Below, piece after piece: positions 1 through 10,835 of a stretch of 64,000 bases of DNA (positions within the stretch are counted from its first letter, which is position 1; every line of letters starts with the position of its first letter). The notes beneath the pieces are model-generated. The model had not been told where the DNA came from, did no database searches, and saw only the letters and a program-made list of their open reading frames with translations. Made by a program: the position numbers and the translations under genes. This DNA is from Endomychus coccineus. Taxonomy: Eukaryota > Arthropoda > Insecta > Coleoptera > Endomychidae. The stretch spans positions 42,980,306 to 43,044,305 of the forward strand of contig OY294070.1 of NCBI GenBank assembly GCA_958510875.1. The letters run 5' to 3'.

Positions 1-1640
1 CAGTTAGTTTTCTCGGGAAACTCCCTCCAGATGGGAAATTTGGAAAATAATATATAATTTATAATTTTGTTGCAGGTTTTTGGGTCGCTGATCACGATTC
101 CGCTGTTATTTTTCACAAAAAACTCTTTCCAGATGGAAAATTCGGAAAATTTGAGATTTTCCTGAAGCGGTTATGAATAATAAAGTATAATTTTGTTGCA
201 AAAAATGACCTCTAGTAGGTTTTTTGGGTCGTTGATCACGATTCCACTGTTAGTTATCTCGGGAAACTCTCTCCAGATGGGAAATTTGGAAAATAATATA
301 TAATTCATAATTTTGTTGCAAAAATTACCTCTAGTAGGTTTTTTGGGTCGGTGATCACGATTCCACTGTTATTTTTTCCGAAAAACTGTCCAGATGGAAA
401 ATTCGGTAAATTTGAGATTTTCCTAAGACGGTTGTGAATAATAAAGTATAATTTTGTTGAAAAAATTACCTGTAGTAGGTTTTTTTGGGTCGTTGATCAC
501 GATTCCCCTGTTATTTTTCCCAAAAAACTCTTTCCAGATGGAAAATTCGGGAAATTTGAGATTTTCCTGAGACGGTTATGAATGATGAAGTATAATTTTG
601 TTACAAAAATGATGACCCCTAGAAGGTTTTCAGGGTCGCTTATCACGATTTCGCTGTTGGTTTTCTTGGAAAACCTTCTCGAGAGTGAAAAATCCTAAAA
701 ATTGTAATTTTCTTTGCAGTTACGGGTAATAGAATGAAAAAAAATTTCAGGTATGTATTATTGCTTTTTCTATTTTGTATTAAAGATCTACTTTTCCGAA
801 CTTCATTATTTTACATACCTATTTGTTTCCATCATTATATAAATATTTTTATTATTATTATCACTTTTATTATAGAATTATGATTTTCCCTATATTTAGA
901 CAAGATTATTATGAACAGGCATACCAATCTTCACTGTGAAGGAGCCTCCTAATAGAATAAAACTCTTTATGCCTGCGTATCCTTTTATTCTTTGGACAAT
1001 GTGTCCAGGGGCGGATAGATGGAATAATTTTTTTTTTAACTATCAATCAAATTATGTAAATGAATGAAAAAATTCATGACGATAATAATAATTAAAATTA
1101 TAATGATAATAATAATAATAATAAAAATATATATGTAATGATGGAAACAAATAGGTATGTAAAATAACGAAGTTTAGAAAAATTGATCTTTAATAAAAAA
1201 TAGAAAAAGTAATAATACGTACCTCAAAATTTTTTTCATTTTATTCCCCGAAACTTCAAAGGAAATTACAATTTTCAAGATTTTTCACTGTGGAGAAGGT
1301 TTTCCGAGAAAACCAACAGCGGAATCGTGATCAACGACCCAAAAAACCTACTGGAGGTAATTTTAGCAACAGAATTATACTTTATTATTCATATTCGTCT
1401 CAGGAAAATCTCAGATTTCCCGAATTTTCCATCTGGACAGAGTTTTTTGGGAAAAATAACAGCGTGATCTTGATCAGCGACCCAAAAAACCTACTAGAGG
1501 TAATTTTTGCAACAATATTATAAATTATATATTATTTTCCAAATTTCCCATCTGGAGAGAGTTTCCCGAGAAAACTAACTGCGGAATCGTGATCAGCGAC
1601 TCAAAAAACATACTAGGGGTCACTTTGGGCTCTTAATTCA
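1..1640. mobile_element. Foldback-like element with tandem subrepeats in inverted arms
   Basis: The left part (1 to about 868) and right part (about 1098 to 1625) are inverted copies of each other around a unique core of about 230 bp. Each arm is made of degenerate tandem subunits of about 120-145 bp. The shared block contains GATCACGATTCC, seen near 90, 235, 355, 497 and 640 and in inverse orientation near 1325, 1465 and 1590. Long inverted arms built of subrepeats around a unique middle are the layout of Drosophila FB (foldback) elements. No transposase is visible. The left arm is longer and may continue past the window edge. Family assignment is inferred from structure only. Confidence 0.65.
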
Positions 1641-2052
1641 TTAATTTTCTGCACTTTTCGATTGTTGTTATAAGAATGCTCCTCTGAGGGGTTGAAATCC
1701 CGTTTTGGGGGGTAGAAAGGTCGACCCCCGCGGTCTTGATAGTCATGAATGATCTATGGGGTATTAGAAACAAAATGCAAAAAAAAATTTGAAATTCTAA
1801 GCTTACTATATATTTTTTTTTTAGTTTCTGCTTCGTTGCCTGGACTATTAGACATTCTATTTAAATATTCCTCTAGAGATCAAATCAAAAACACCTACAT
1901 TAAACAAAAAATATTTATCATTTTTGGAAAACTTAAATCTGAAGTCATTCCCATTCTCTCATGTTTCTTAAATCCATGTAAGAGATATTATCAACAAAAT
2001 ATAAAATAAAAAGTAAAGACCATTATAAGCTCAATATAGACCTAATTAATAA
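1641..2052. other. Gene-free stretch
   Basis: AT-rich DNA with an 86-codon open frame at 1749-2009 that matches no family I recognise and is rich in Ile, Lys and Phe, as expected for chance frames here. No RNA gene or transposon end is seen. Confidence 0.4.
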
Positions 2053-2065
2053 TGTAATTAATATT

Positions 2066-2386
2066 ATATAAAAAATTCTCGGGAATTAGGTCACATTAAC
2101 ACTCTGTTATAAATGTTTGTCTTTACGTACGTACTTTACAATTTTCGATTATTCGTGGTTCTGTTCGTTTCGACGGCGTGAGATTTTTGATTGAAGATTG
2201 TGCGATATGGACGCTTGTGCTATTTAGTTTTAGTTAACCCCCTTTTTAACAAAATAAGTCTTCTGATGATGGTCGTGAGACCGAAACGTACGTAAAGACG
2301 AACATTTATAACAGAGTGTTAATGTGACCTAATTCCCGAGAATTTTTTATATAATTCATACTGGGTCAAGAACCTTATTACATTAT
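2066..2386 (+). mobile_element. Solo terminal repeat of a Penelope-like element
   Basis: About 320 bp whose two ends are inverted copies of one another (2070-2133 against 2287-2350). Both contain the conserved edge of a family seen repeatedly in this window: TTCTCGGGAATTAGGTCAC and its complement. A 13-bp direct repeat, TGTAATTAATATT, flanks it at 2053-2065 and 2387-2399 and reads as the target-site duplication. The interior holds a hammerhead ribozyme motif, known for terminal repeats of Penelope-like retroelements. No protein is encoded, so this is a solo or non-autonomous copy. Confidence 0.7.
2258..2299 (+). ncRNA. Type I minimal hammerhead ribozyme (Penelope-type)
   Basis: Read 5' to 3': stem I GTCTT (2258-2262), core CTGATGA (2263-2269), stem II GGTC-GTGA-GACC with a GNRA-like tetraloop (2271-2282), core GAAA (2283-2286), a very short stem III ACG/CGT with loop TA (2286-2293), cleavage-site A2294, then stem I AAGAC (2295-2299), which pairs perfectly with GTCTT. 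All core bases are canonical except one extra U (2270) between A9 and stem II. Hammerheads with tiny stem III are established in Penelope-like elements. Self-cleavage is inferred, not shown. Confidence 0.75.
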
Positions 2387-2404
2387 TGTAATTAATATTC
2401 TTAT

Positions 2405-3505
2405 TTATTCGATAACCAAATTATTACAATGTATAGACGCTGAAATATACCCTGATGCTCTTAAATTTACGAAGATTATTCCTGTGCATAAAAAAGATCT
2501 ACAGTCGACATGAACAATTATAGGCTCATAGTTATAGTTCCACTTTTTCCAAAAATCTTTGAATCGTACTTGAAGTATCAGATAACCGACTATTTTGGAA
2601 AGTCGAACATTTTTTATAGCACTTTGACTTCCGTAAAAATAGGAGCACCAATGATGCTGTAAATAAGGTGATAGAATTCATTGTAAGTGGCATGGAAAAA
2701 AGGTTCGTCGTAGGCCCATTCTTTTATGACCTAAGCAAAGATTTTGACCTTTCATTCTTGTTGATAAACTGAGATTTTACAAATTTCATGACAATATTTG
2801 TAATTTGATTTACTCCTTGTTATCCAACCGAAAACAGTATACTGTCATCAATGAAATGTCCTCGGAACATAGTGAGGTTGTCAGTGGAGTTTCACAGGGG
2901 TCTGTCCTTGGTCCGCTACTGTTCCTTATTTTCATCAATGTTCTGGTTCAGGCGATGGGAGCGGCAGATCACCTGCTCTTTGCTGATGATACCAGTATGG
3001 TTCGAAGCGAGAATGATGAAACTGATTTGCTGGCTTGCTTGAGTGATTCTCGAAAAAAGTCTTATTGACTGGTTTCGTACAAAACAACTGTCCGTAAACC
3101 TTGACAAAACTGGTATAATGTTATTCCCACACAGAAACATTACTTTTGAAAACCCTACTTATATAAAGCTTTTAGGTATCTTATTTGATTCAATTCTTAT
3201 TTGGGAGTGTCATGTTGATAGTGTAGCTAACAAAATCTCAAAAATATTTTCTTGATGAGAAATTTAGTTAACTACTTGCTTGAAGAGGCGATGCGCATGG
3301 CTTACTTCTCCCTTATTCAGTCGCATATGTCATAATGTCCTGACAGTATATGGTAATTAACCTCATTTGGAAAGAATTTGTTGAGAATCTTAACAAAGAA
3401 ACGTTTTAGAAATGACGTTAAAAAAAGTTTTTTTGATTTCAAAACTATGACATTTCCGTCACTATATATCTATAATTGCATACTAATGGGTATGTCGTCG
3501 TGATA
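2405..3505 (+). pseudogene. Non-LTR retrotransposon reverse transcriptase, 5' part of a split copy
   Basis: A decayed CR1/Jockey-type reverse transcriptase. Readable pieces in order are the fingers region near 2460-2620, the palm motif GVSQGSVLGPLLFLIF (about 2886-2933), the catalytic block LLFADDTSMV (about 2973-3002) and the thumb KLLGILFDSILIW (about 3166-3206). These are followed by fragments resembling the family's C-terminal region up to about 3500, including a TFPSLYIYN-like block. Frames change several times and stops interrupt it, so it is dead. The C-terminus resumes at about 5005, so an LTR-type fragment has split the copy. Confidence 0.75.
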
Positions 3506-4026
3506 CGCGGTAACGAAGCTTAAATTTTGAAAGATTATTTAATTTAGATCAGGCCATAAATACGGATTTTACATGTAATTTCAGTTTGAACAGTTCATTA
3601 TTTCAATAGATATGAATGAATTCCGAATGTGTATTCCGTGATTGTCACTTTTCTAAATCTCCGTAATTTCAAATAAGTATAATTATTCAAATAGATGAAT
3701 CTAATTCATGCCCGTTCAAAATTGCATTTCATTCCGATAAAATATGTTGCAAAAACAGGGGTCTGGCCAGTTAAGACACCAAATTTTGTGCAGCCTTATG
3801 TATAAAAAGGGCGAACAACCTAAAAACTCCGATAACACTTGTTTACTCCGCTGGGAAGAACTGGTGTGATATCATGAGCGCGAATTTTAGATCTAAAAAG
3901 TAGCGTCACTTTTAACCATTGTTCGGGGCATAAGTAAAAAACTATTGGCACAAAAATATGGATTTGTTGGAGCAGACCTGTCCAGAACCACGGAAAACAT
4001 ATAAAAGCCGTGACAGCCGAAAGATC

Positions 4027-4236
4027 GCTCTCTTGTGTTTTTGAATTTCGATCAGTGCAGTTACTCTCTTGTGTTTTTAATTTTCAATCAGTGTAGTAGC
4101 TCTCTTGTGTTTTTGATTTTCAATCAGTGCAGTAGCTCTTGTGTTTTTGAATTTCGATCAGTGCAGTTACTCTCTTGTGTTTTTGATTTTCAATTAGTAA
4201 AGTAGCTCTCTAGTGTTTTGAATTTATTCGAGTGTG
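4027..4236 (+). repeat. Six ~35-bp tandem repeats with initiator-like TCAGTGCAG
   Basis: Six imperfect units begin near 4027, 4063, 4098, 4133, 4164 and 4200. Each has CTCTTGTGTTTTTGA followed in most units by TCAGTGCAG or TCAGTGTAG. TCAGT matches the arthropod initiator consensus, and a TATAAAAG lies upstream at about 3998, so the array may multiply transcription starts in the LTR. That role is inference. Confidence 0.6.
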
Positions 4237-4947
4237 AGTCAGATATTTAAAAGCTGTGAAGTAATAATAGTGTTCCGTTTATGTTTGTGAATTTTACAAA
4301 AAGGTAAATGGCTTAATATTTTATATTCGGGCATTACGATATATCTTCCGACTCCGAACCGACCGTATTTAAACCGTTTGATATATCGTAGTGCGTTTTA
4401 ACAACATTTCAAGTAATATGGTTATCTGAATATTTACCGAATACAGCTATTACGATAGGACCTGTTTGATTCGTACTTTTCCGCAAATTGATCATTCTGA
4501 ATCATTCATCAACCGATCTTGTACCGCTGAATTAAATTTAGCGACCGAACTTATCGTAGAGTTGACTTCTTGAAAGAGTTTTCATTTACCGTTTGAGCTT
4601 CCTTACATTTTCCGTCTGGGTGTAATTTTGTGAAATAATACCGTTCAATTGCATTTAAATTGATTATTCTGAAAGTGTACTTGTTAAAATCATTATATAT
4701 TTTAATATTTGGAATTCCCTGTTTTATTAAATTATTTCTGCTCCATCTTTAACGAGCTAAGTTATAACCAGGTATCAATTATAATTGAAGCCTACAATTT
4801 CGATACTGTTTTCTGCCCATTGGACTCTGGTTATACTTCACTGTAGCTACCCTAGGGACAAGGCTATCTTTAGATAGCATAGTGACGAGCCTTGTGGAGA
4901 GGACCCTAGCAGAAGTCCTCAAAAGGAGTTAACCTTTGGGAAAAATC

Positions 4948-4957
4948 TGGCGCCCGA
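4948..4957 (+). other. Primer-binding site core (tRNA-Lys type)
   Basis: TGGCGCCCGA matches the start of the tRNA-Lys primer-binding site, where minus-strand DNA synthesis of LTR elements begins. It lies directly after the presumed LTR end, and no retroviral genes follow it. Confidence 0.5.
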
Positions 4958-5004
4958 GGATTCGAAGCTTACCGCAATTTACCGAAAAGCGACAAGGGCA
5001 CGTT

Positions 5005-5244
5005 ATAACGCATGAGTTTAATAATAATCTGCATAATTATAACACTAGATGTTGCCATAATATACATATTAACTACTTAAAATTAAAGTCGAGTCGTTGT
5101 TGTGCTAACTATTACAGTAAAACATTTATGAACAAGCTACCCGAAAAGCTTAATCCAAATTTGAAAAAAATCTTTTTTAGTCATGCATTCTACTCGATAA
5201 AAGAATTTTTATTGTCCCATTGGCCAATTGATTGTTTCAAATAG
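5005..5244 (+). pseudogene. Non-LTR retrotransposon ORF2, C-terminal end
   Basis: The frame contains HNYNTRCC, YYSKTFMNKLPEKL and AFYSIKEFL, the usual last about 80 residues of CR1/Jockey-type ORF2 proteins (compare HSYSTRG, LPSDIRS and LYSVKDF in the copy at 47969-49537). It continues the pseudogene that breaks off at about 3505. The stop is at 5242-5244. The upstream part of the same open frame, 4936-5000, belongs to the LTR leader. Confidence 0.7.
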
Positions 5245-5397
5245 CTTTGAATAGCTCTATTTTCCTTTTATAAATTTTGTAAGGCAGGTCAGACATGTCC
5301 ACTCAAATTTGTTATGTCCATTCTGTGTTTTATATACCTAAATTATTGACTACATTTACTTACAAACATTTTAAATCAACATCAACATATCTTAGTA

Positions 5398-6186
5398 CCG
5401 GGATATCAAAAAGTATCTTGGTCAAGGGTGGTTGTGGAATCTGCAACGTATTTCTTAGTTTACGTTTGAAATAATTATGTCACTGTCACACTGACATCAT
5501 CAATAACCTACAAATTTCATACCTATTTATTGCAGTTGTAAAACAATAATGAATACCAATTAATATAGTAATAAAAATTGTCGAAATGTTAACTTTGAAC
5601 CTTTTAAAAGGTCGGGATAGCCACAAACCGGGTCGAAAACGGTTTCAAAATAGTTAATTTTCTATAAATGGAATGACGTTCACGTGAGAAGCCCGTAGCT
5701 CGCGAGTTGGAAAAGTGCAAAAGTTAGGAACATAGAACTTCTTTACGAGGGCTTTTCGCGTACCGTTTTCGCTCCATGTAGTTAGATTTAGTCGCGATAC
5801 GCACCAGACGGCCCTTCTTTTTTCCAAAAATTCCATTTAAATAGGAAAATTTAATTGAAATAGAAGCAGGTACTCTCAGGTCTCAACTGACGCGTAGCGA
5901 GTTTCTCGAGGGAAACGTCAAAATGATTTCGTTCGTAGCTAATTACATAGGACGTCTGACGTTCATGCAATTATGTTTTTAGATAATTCGAACCTTCTAA
6001 TTTCGATAGGCCAAGTGAAAATCCCGGAGTCTGAGGCGCTAGAGACTTCTGAGTGTTATAACATTCGTATAAAATTGCGAAATTTTGCACTTTTAGAAAC
6101 TTCAAATTTATTAATTAGACACAAGTAAAGACACACGTTTTAGATTTCACAACCACCCTTGACCAAGATACTTTTTGATGTCCCGG
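5398..6186. mobile_element. TA-flanked MITE with 39-bp terminal inverted repeats
   Basis: The termini CCGGGATATCAAAAAGTATC... (5398-5436) and the inverse at 6148-6186 match with about one mismatch over 39 bp. TA flanks both ends (5396-5397, 6187-6188), as for Tc1/mariner-type elements. There is no transposase frame. The right half (about 5870-6130) also occurs, inverted, at about 44660-44945. Confidence 0.75.
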
Positions 6187-6188
6187 TA

Positions 6189-6748
6189 TATCATTTTCAT
6201 ATTCTAGTTGACAAATGTAAACAATAGTTTATACATACAATAAATACTCTAGATTGCTATATATGAAGGCATATGAAGCCTCTTGTGTATTCCCGAGACA
6301 TTAATAATCGTCTTGGCAAATAGTCGATTCTGCAAATTTCATTGTCAATCAGCCAAACATATTTTTTAAATTAAAGAACCATTTAGCAAGAGAATAGTCA
6401 AAGTATTGAGGTAAATGGGGTCACATTGAATATTTGTTGTGAAGCCACAATTATTTTATAATTTTTGCTGGGATATCTGGTATTGCCTGCTATCTATTTG
6501 TTGTTGCGTTATAATCGTTGCATACTATTCTTTCTGCTTGTATTATTAGTGACAGCCATATTCAAAATTTTTGATATTTATACTGCAATGCCCGGTGGTT
6601 CTTGTTTTAAGTTGTAAATTTGTTATAAACACAAAATGATCAACTGTAAAGACATCGGCCTACTAACCATCTTCGTGACATATGCGGCTACCGGGAGATC
6701 TACCAACCGTCGTGCATTTCAGTGTATTAACAGTTGCGCATTTCCTAA
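6189..6748. other. Downstream flank of the phospholipase gene
   Basis: No coding frame, RNA gene or repeat end is recognised. If the last phospholipase exon is right, the minus-strand 3' untranslated region lies here. I could not fix the polyadenylation site. Confidence 0.35.
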
Positions 6749-6872
6749 TTATTCTACCCAAACGAGATAACTTTCTTTTAATTGTTTGAATGTTAGGCAC
6801 ATCTGCAGTGTAGCCTTTTTCGAACGGTACCTCAACCAACACCCTACACTTTCTGTACTTTTCTCTATCGAG
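6749..6872 (-). CDS. Phospholipase A2: probable terminal exon
   Basis: After a possible acceptor (ATTAGTACCAG) the phase-matched frame runs 41 codons, counting the one completed across the junction, to TAA at 6749-6751. It contains VGCWLRYRS, MCLTF and a final YLVWVE. Group III enzymes usually end with one or two more Cys and an aromatic-rich tail, which fits in outline. Residue-level similarity is weak and a second frame is also open here, so the last exon remains provisional. Confidence 0.5.
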
Positions 6873-8040
6873 CTGGTACTAATGCTATTAATATATAAGA
6901 CACGACAAAATGAATACATATTAAAATAAAAATAATTGTGCACCGCTATGTTTAACTTTTGACGTGACAACGTCTTATAATTCGATGGAGCCGGCTGTAC
7001 GCACGAAAAAACATGACACATGCGGCGTTACCTCGCGTTCCATTTAAGACTTGAAGTGCAAGCGAGCTCTCCTACTTGAGTGAGCGATGCGTCCGCGTGA
7101 ACAGCTGCTATACAATAGTACATTTACATGTTTTCGTCAAGTATGAAGTGCAGTGAAAAGTGAATGTGGTGTCAATTGTTTATGGCAACGATAATTGCGG
7201 CGATAAAGGTAATGATTCTTCCGATTTTAAATATATGTTCAGTGATATATTGTCGAATATTCGTGCTTTCATCATTAAAATAAATAGCATCGGTCCGCTA
7301 GTGCAGTGATTGTAGGTTATGCTATAATTGACAAAACTATAACAATAAGTTAACAGAACTATTCCACGATGAGTAAAAAATCAATTGCTTTACTATTCGA
7401 TCGAAATAATTATCGAGCGTAGCTATGATTTCAAAAAATTAAAACATAAATGTTAAATCTTCCACATATCATAACAACGTGTCTGAAATGACAGGTTGGA
7501 CCAACGGGAACATTTTTCTCCTATATCAAACACATTGAGGCGGGCTTTTTAAAAGCTAGCGTTACAAAAATTTTAATGATGTTTCCAAATTTTGAATTTT
7601 AAATTTAAGATTTATGAACAATAATTCAATCACAGTTTATTTTTATAATAAATTATTCAAAATTATTACTTTTTCGTAATAAGTTACAATTAAATATGCA
7701 AAAATAATTGAGTAACTAATTGAACAACAACTTTTATTCAGTTTACTTGCTGAAAGAAATAATGTCAATACAAAATTTATCATTATAAAATAATAAAATC
7801 AAAAATTAAATTTTAACAGTCGAGTGACGTTGTCACGTTCAACTATCGTCAGTAAACCGACTTTACAGACAACCGATTTTTTTTTTAATATCTTTAGACA
7901 TGTTATTGGTTTTCACTTCTATTTTAATACCATAACTTTTTCAATTGATTTTTTTGTAGTTCTGTGCAAGCTTTATAGTAGTAGAAAAACAAATTTACCA
8001 ACGAAAACAATGTCAATTCGATTCTAAAACTGTATATTAC

Positions 8041-8184
8041 CTTTGCCATGGCGAACATGGAGTCCTTTCTTTGAAACAAATAACCTGAACTACGTTGAAA
8101 AATATTGCTCCAATGGTGTTGGCTGATTCCGAATTGACATTCTGTAAACATCTCCGGAACTTCGCATCACAATCACAGTGGGAC
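8041..8184 (-). CDS. Phospholipase A2: HCDCD exon
   Basis: The 144 bases lie between the acceptor TTGATATTACAG and the donor CAAAG|GTAATA. They encode SHCDCDAKFRRCL, the conserved block right after the catalytic helix in group III phospholipases, and then IGAIFFNVVQVICF, matching the family's ...YF-N-...-C region. The joined junction Thr-Arg-Ser-His-Cys-Asp agrees with the family. It ends in phase 2. A different minus-strand frame overlaps here (7924-8151) but lacks any family match. Confidence 0.85.
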
Positions 8185-8591
8185 CTGTAATATCAACATG
8201 TCGATCATTATAGGTTATGTGGTTATCTGTTGTAATTTTAGTTTATAGTCCAGGCATTTAAGGAGGAAAATCGACGATTTTTGTCCGAATTTCCGCGAGG
8301 TCAAATTTTTGTCTATTCTTATGTATTTTAACACGCTGAACACGATGGTATAGTTTAAATTTGGATCAACCCTGTGCTCGAAAAACTATGTCTATTTTTT
8401 GGACCCAAAAATGGCCTCTTTTCGATTGTTTGCATTTTGAGACAAAACTATGGATTGTATGGAAAAATATTTAATCAAAAGTTATTGGAAAGTTCAATTT
8501 CTACACCATCTTAAGATGAAGTTCTAACATAGTGTATGTTGCAATAAAAGTCTGCAATTTTCAAACTATTCATTCTGCCTCGTTTCGGGCC

Positions 8592-8790
8592 CTGGTTATT
8601 ATTTCACTGAAGCTACCCAAGGGACCAGGCTATCCATAGATAGTACTATGATATGCTTTGTGGTGAGGAACATACCTTATAAAACATTTGGCGACCGAGA
8701 AATCAAGATAAGATCCGGTTAACTTTGAGACCGAAGTAAGTAAGAAACGCCAAAAGTGACAAGGTACGTCACAATACATTAAAGAGGATA
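8592..8790 (+). repeat. Decayed LTR-leader fragment related to 4836-5005
   Basis: It shares the run CTGGTTAT, TTCACTG-AGCTACCC-AGGGAC, GGCTATC-ATAGATAG, then TTTGGCGACCGAG (a mutated primer-binding site) and GTGACAAGG with the leader near 4836-5005. No gag or pol is attached. It lies inside intron 4 of the phospholipase gene (8185-10696), on the opposite strand. Confidence 0.55.
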
Positions 8791-8988
8791 TATCTAAGTA
8801 TATCAACCTATATACCATTGAACTACACATTTTATCCCTAATACGAATTTCCATAAAAAGATTCCATTTACAATAAGAAATGTAGTATCTGCCACGATTG
8901 TACATCCTGTAGAATAGAATTTTTTGTTACAGTTTAACAAAATACCTCTCTCAATGAATGAGCTACATTTCGAGGCGGCTTACTCAAC

Positions 8989-8993
<5 letters not shown>

Positions 8994-9047
<54 letters not shown>
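8994..9047. repeat. (TA)n microsatellite
   Basis: Uninterrupted TA dinucleotides bordering the left end of the 475-bp tRNA-like repeats. Confidence 0.95.
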
Positions 9048-9050
<3 letters not shown>

Positions 9051-9188
9051 AAGTTTTTAAAGTTTCTTTGCCTAATTGGCCACTATCGTGTATGTAACTT
9101 AAGAGATATAGAATTAAATTTTCTGAATTATGAAGATAACTTAGATAATTTAACATAGGATTATAAAGATGAATAAACGTAAAAGATT

Positions 9189-9264
9189 GAACCATAGGCG
9201 GGATTCGAACCCACATTTCTGGATTTCTAGTCCAGGGTGTTTACCAATTACACCACTTCGGTCC
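9189..9264 (-). tRNA. tRNA-like sequence, anticodon AGA (copy A)
   Basis: A class I cloverleaf: acceptor ACCGAAG/CTATGGT with one mismatch, T8, D stem GTGT/ACAC, anticodon stem CTGGA/TCCAG around CTAGAAA (anticodon AGA), T stem GTGGG/CCCGC around TTCGAAT, and a TTTT run shortly downstream. AGA would be serine, but the long variable arm of tRNA-Ser is missing. I therefore call it tRNA-derived, a pseudogene or SINE-like part rather than a proven tRNA gene. Confidence 0.55.
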
Positions 9265-9904
9265 TGTTAGATTTTCATATTTTTGTAAATATAAACCTCT
9301 GAAAGGATAGTAGATCATTGATGAACACAATGCGATTCGATGCCCTACCATAGATCAACTATTCACGCACATTCATCTGAAGTTCAGTCGTTTTTTGAAG
9401 TAAGGATTGTAGGTTAGTACTGCTATGGTTGGCAGTTACTTGACAGTTCTTATTCAAATGACAGCATCCCGGTTCTTATATATTTCAATAGAACTGACTG
9501 AGAATTGTTCTGGTTAATTATAAACAAGTTTTTAAAGTTTCTTTGCCTAATTGGCCACTATCGTGTATGTAACTTAAGAGATATAGAATTAAATTTTCTG
9601 AATTATGAAGATAACTTAGATAATTTAACATAGGATTATAAAGATGAATAAACGTAAAAGATTGAACCATAGGCGGGATTCGAACCCATATAAGAACCGG
9701 GATGCTGTCATTTGAATAAGAACTGTCAAGTAACTGCCAACCATAGCAGTACTAACCTACAATCCTTACTTCAAAAAACGACTGAACTTCAGATGAATGT
9801 GCGTGAATAGTTGATCTATGGTAGGGCATCGAATCGCATTGTGTTCATCAATGATCTACTATCCTTTCAGAGGTTTATATTTACAAAAATATGAAAATCT
9901 AACA

Positions 9905-9980
9905 GGACCGAAGTGGTGTGATTGGTAAACACCCTGGACTAGAAATCCAGAAATGTGGGTTCGAATCCCGCCTATGGTTC
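9905..9980 (+). tRNA. tRNA-like sequence, anticodon AGA (copy C)
   Basis: Same cloverleaf as the copy at 9189-9264, with one D-loop change (GTGTGATTGG instead of GTGTAATTGG). A TTTT terminator-like run follows at about 9985. Confidence 0.55.
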
Positions 9981-10379
9981 AATCTTTTACGTTTATTCAT
10001 CTTTATAATCCTATGTTAAATTATCTAAGTTATCTTCATAATTCAGAAAATTTAATTCTATATCTCTTAAGTTACATACACGATAGTGGCCAATTAGGCA
10101 AAGAAACTTTAAAAACTTGTTTATAATTAACCAGAACAATTCTCAGTCAGTTCTATTGAAATATATAAGAACCGGGATGCTGTCATTTGAATAAGAACTG
10201 TCAAGTAACTGCCAACCATAGCAGTACTAACCTACAATCCTTACTTCAAAAAACGACTGAACTTCAGATGAATGTGCGTGAATAGTTGATCTATGGTAGG
10301 GCATCGAATCGCATTGTGTTCATCAATGATCTACTATCCTTTCAGAGGTTTATATTTACAAAAATATGAAAATCTAACA

Positions 10380-10455
10380 GGACCGAAGTGGTGTAATTGG
10401 TAAACACCCTGGACTAGAAATCCAGAAATGTGGGTTCGAATCCCGCCTATGGTTC
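10380..10455 (+). tRNA. tRNA-like sequence, anticodon AGA (copy D)
   Basis: Identical in sequence to the copy at 9189-9264. The unit it belongs to is cut 93 bp further on by the (TA)n tract. Confidence 0.55.
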
Positions 10456-10546
10456 AATCTTTTACGTTTATTCATCTTTATAATCCTATGTTAAATTATC
10501 TAAGTTATCTTCATAATTCAGAAAATTTAATTCTATATCTCTTAAG

Positions 10547-10685
<139 letters not shown>

Positions 10686-10696
10686 ACTCATCGTAC

Positions 10697-10835
10697 CTAG
10701 TGAATGCAGAAGTATTGCATATCCCTTGACGACATTCATCTCTCGACAAGTTGTTGGGACAGTGATCATGCTCTCTACAACACGTATCTTCTTTTGAATG
10801 ATATCCGATATCCGAGTAATTTGCAGCAATATTAC
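10697..10835 (-). CDS. Phospholipase A2: catalytic-site exon
   Basis: The 139 bases lie between the acceptor AAAATTGCAG and the donor ACTAG|GTACGA. The frame gives [17 protein letters not shown], holding the catalytic His-Asp pair (CCREHDHC) diagnostic of the family, and then GICNTSAFT. The order Ca2+ loop, CC-HD-C, NTS-FTR matches group III enzymes. The following intron begins GTACGATGAG and runs into a long (TA)n tract, so reading through would give a false Tyr-Ile repeat protein. Phases on both sides fit the neighbouring exons. Confidence 0.88.

Larger units (their letters stand above)
3506..5004 (+). mobile_element. LTR retrotransposon fragment: LTR, primer-binding site and leader
   Basis: This block interrupts the non-LTR pseudogene. 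Near its right end is TGGCGCCCGA (4948-4957), the start of a primer-binding site complementary to the 3' end of tRNA-Lys as used by many LTR elements. The upstream 1.4 kb would be the LTR. It contains TATAAAAAG (3801-3809) and ATATAAAAG (about 3998-4006), then a repeat array with TCAGT initiator-like sites. A related leader occurs at 8592-8790. No gag or pol follows, so only the 5' end is present. The left boundary is uncertain. Confidence 0.5.

Noticed and set aside
7040..7215. Possible plus-strand first exon ending GCGATAAAG|GTAATG
   Set aside because: Only a short frame and a plausible donor; no following exon with family sequence was found, and it lies inside a phospholipase intron on the opposite strand.
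7924..8151. 75-codon minus-strand frame starting MFTECQF
   Set aside because: It overlaps the phospholipase exon 8041-8184 in another frame; the phase-matched frame with HCDCD is the real one.
9189..10455. Bona fide tRNA-Ser(AGA) genes
   Set aside because: The cloverleaf lacks the long variable arm required of tRNA-Ser, has an acceptor mismatch and sits in repeated units, so I keep it as tRNA-like only.
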